Source of the DNA: Actinotignum schaalii_C
GTDB lineage: Bacteria; Actinomycetota; Actinomycetes; Actinomycetales; Actinomycetaceae
DNA: 6,260 nt
Reading direction: 5' to 3'
NCBI RefSeq assembly: GCF_034119425.1
Contig: NZ_JAWUEL010000055.1
Span: 1 to 6,260 of the forward strand
How positions within the stretch are numbered: the first letter of the stretch is position 1; each line of letters opens with the position of its first letter. Under the pieces are notes generated by a model. It ran no database searches. It saw nothing but the letters and a program-made list of their open reading frames with translations, and was not told the origin of the DNA. Shown piece after piece: positions 5,364 to 6,260 of this stretch. The position numbers and the translations under genes are program-made.

Positions 5364-6260
5364 CTAGGCCCGCTTGCGGGTGTAGAGCACCACTCCGCCC
5401 ACACAGAGCAGGGCCAGGGTGACCGAGAGCGGGTCGATAACCTCGGAGCCCGAATGGGCGAGGTTATTGCCGAGCTTCTTACCTTCGCGTTCCAGCTGGG
5501 CGATTTGCTCGGGCGATAGCTCGCAAGGCTGACCATCGACAGTGCGGCCTTCCCACACCGTTTCGGTACCACCGCCGCTGGAACCGAACCACTGCTGGCC
5601 CACCAGCTGCCCGAAAGTCCCCGATTCGAAAACGGCCATCTTGCCGGGGCCGGACACGCTGGTGACGCTCAGGGTGAGCTCGCCGGTGGTCGCTTCGCGG
5701 AAACTGGGGTGCTGGGTATTCGCACCCAGCCACGGCACTCCGGAGACCTGGCTCGAGGAAATCATGTAGATGCGCTCGCCGGCGCCGGCCACGAAATCAA
5801 TACCGGCCGGGGCGGTGGTGGCCGCGGCCTCCCCCAAGCCAAAGCTCAGGGATGCCGGGTCAAGCCACTGTCCGGAATTATCGTCCTTGACGGCGGCGCG
5901 CAACTGCCCGCCATCCACCACGGCGCCCAGGTCATAGTGGCCGCTATTGGCGGTGCCACTTCCCCCGACGTTGAAAGTCAAGGTGGTGGTGGTTGATAGG
6001 CGGGTGCCGTCTTTCGCGGTGGCGTTCAAGGCCAGGCCCACCGTGTAGGTACCCGGCTGGGTGAAGACCCAATTGGGGTGCACGTGGGTATTGGCCGGGA
6101 TCGTATGGGAGCCGCTGGCACCGCCGCTCGCGGCACGCTCCACCGGGGTGGGGATGCAGACCGGCGCGGCGGGCGCTTGGGGTGATTGGCCGGCCGGAGC
6201 TTGCGGTGCTTGACCTGCGGGAGCCTGCCCCGAGGGGGACTGGGGCGCTCGGCCCGAGGG
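5364..6260 (-). CDS. Choice-of-anchor M surface protein, C-terminal part, LAxTG-like sorting signal (5' end outside window)
   Basis: The frame is open from the right edge to TAG at 5364 (298 residues visible). A GTG at 6143 lies inside the frame and is not the start, because coding continues upstream. Residues are counted from the edge. About 1-34 is a Pro/Gln/Ala/Gly linker of GQAPA-type repeats. At 59-74 is THVHPNWVFTQPGTYTV, the HxHxNW element that ends the actinobacterial surface-anchored repeat (TIGR03769-type). From 107 comes a choice-of-anchor M domain: GHYDLGAVV, VPWLGANTQ, and a GPGKMAVFESG motif near 204. The end has LAHSG (267-271), a 20-residue membrane segment and TRKRA, a sortase signal in LAxTG form (class E substrate type). 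Proteins of this family are often encoded beside an anchored-repeat-type, metal-like ABC transporter; such genes would lie to the right of the window. The protein would be wall-bound; its ligand is unknown. Confidence 0.88.
   Translation of the reverse strand, partial: PSGRAPQSPSGQAPAGQAPQAPAGQSPQAPAAPVCIPTPVERAASGGASGSHTIPANTHVHPNWVFTQPGTYTVGLALNATAKDGTRLSTTTTLTFNVGGSGTANSGHYDLGAVVDGGQLRAAVKDDNSGQWLDPASLSFGLGEAAATTAPAGIDFVAGAGERIYMISSSQVSGVPWLGANTQHPSFREATTGELTLSVTSVSGPGKMAVFESGTFGQLVGQQWFGSSGGGTETVWEGRTVDGQPCELSPEQIAQLEREGKKLGNNLAHSGSEVIDPLSVTLALLCVGGVVLYTRKRA
5448..5462 (-). other. Sortase sorting motif LAHSG (coding)
   Basis: The five codons encode Leu-Ala-His-Ser-Gly, followed by the hydrophobic segment VIDPLSVTLALLCVGGVVLY and the basic tail TRKRA. 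Ala at position 2 and Ser at position 4 differ from LPxTG. LAxTG is the form used by actinobacterial class E sortases, and Ser for Thr is a conservative change. Confidence 0.7.

Overview
The window looks like chromosomal DNA from a host-associated actinobacterium, most likely of the Actinomycetaceae type (Actinotignum, Actinobaculum, Arcanobacterium or Trueperella-like). The basis is the fairly high GC content, the actinobacterial style of the surface proteins (YPDG/Rib-like modules, a choice-of-anchor M domain, an LAxTG-like sorting signal) and a NrdF closest in my memory to actinobacterial class Ib proteins. The genus is an inference. All four genes I can support lie on the minus strand, so they read right to left.

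Layout, in order of transcription. (1) From the right edge to 5364: the C-terminal part of a wall-anchored choice-of-anchor M protein. It has a Pro/Gln/Ala-rich linker, the HxHxNW element, a beta-rich domain, and an LAHSG sorting motif followed by a membrane segment and an RKR tail. (2) 5270-4716: a 184-residue NAD(P)H-dependent FMN reductase, followed by a strong intrinsic terminator at 4661-4697. (3) 4495-3473: a ribonucleotide reductase small subunit (NrdF) behind two tandem NrdR boxes, ending in a long G.U-rich hairpin. (4) A 677-base stretch with no convincing gene. It includes a run of ten G (minus strand) just upstream of (5). (5) 2795 to beyond the left edge: a large secreted surface protein with a signal peptide, several beta-sandwich modules, one YPDG/Rib-like module, and then 114-residue tandem repeats with a calcium-binding thrombospondin-type-3 motif.

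The main result is in nrdF. The protein is plainly NrdF by sequence, but three of its four carboxylate metal ligands are replaced: Glu to Gln119, Glu to Ser179 and Glu to Lys213. Asp88, both His ligands (122 and 216) and the radical tyrosine (126) remain. This Gln-Ser-Lys pattern is the signature of the class Ie (R2e) reductases, which work without metal by using a DOPA radical made from the tyrosine with NrdI and superoxide. The gene has good NrdR control sites, an intact frame and an intact C-terminal tail, so it appears functional rather than decayed. nrdI and nrdE are not in the window.

Taken together the window suggests adaptation to a metal-poor host niche: metal-independent deoxyribonucleotide synthesis, a flavin reductase next door, a surface protein of a family often found with metal-type ABC transporters, and a repeat-rich adhesin-like protein whose expression and length could both vary by slippage or recombination. 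The functional link between these genes is inference.
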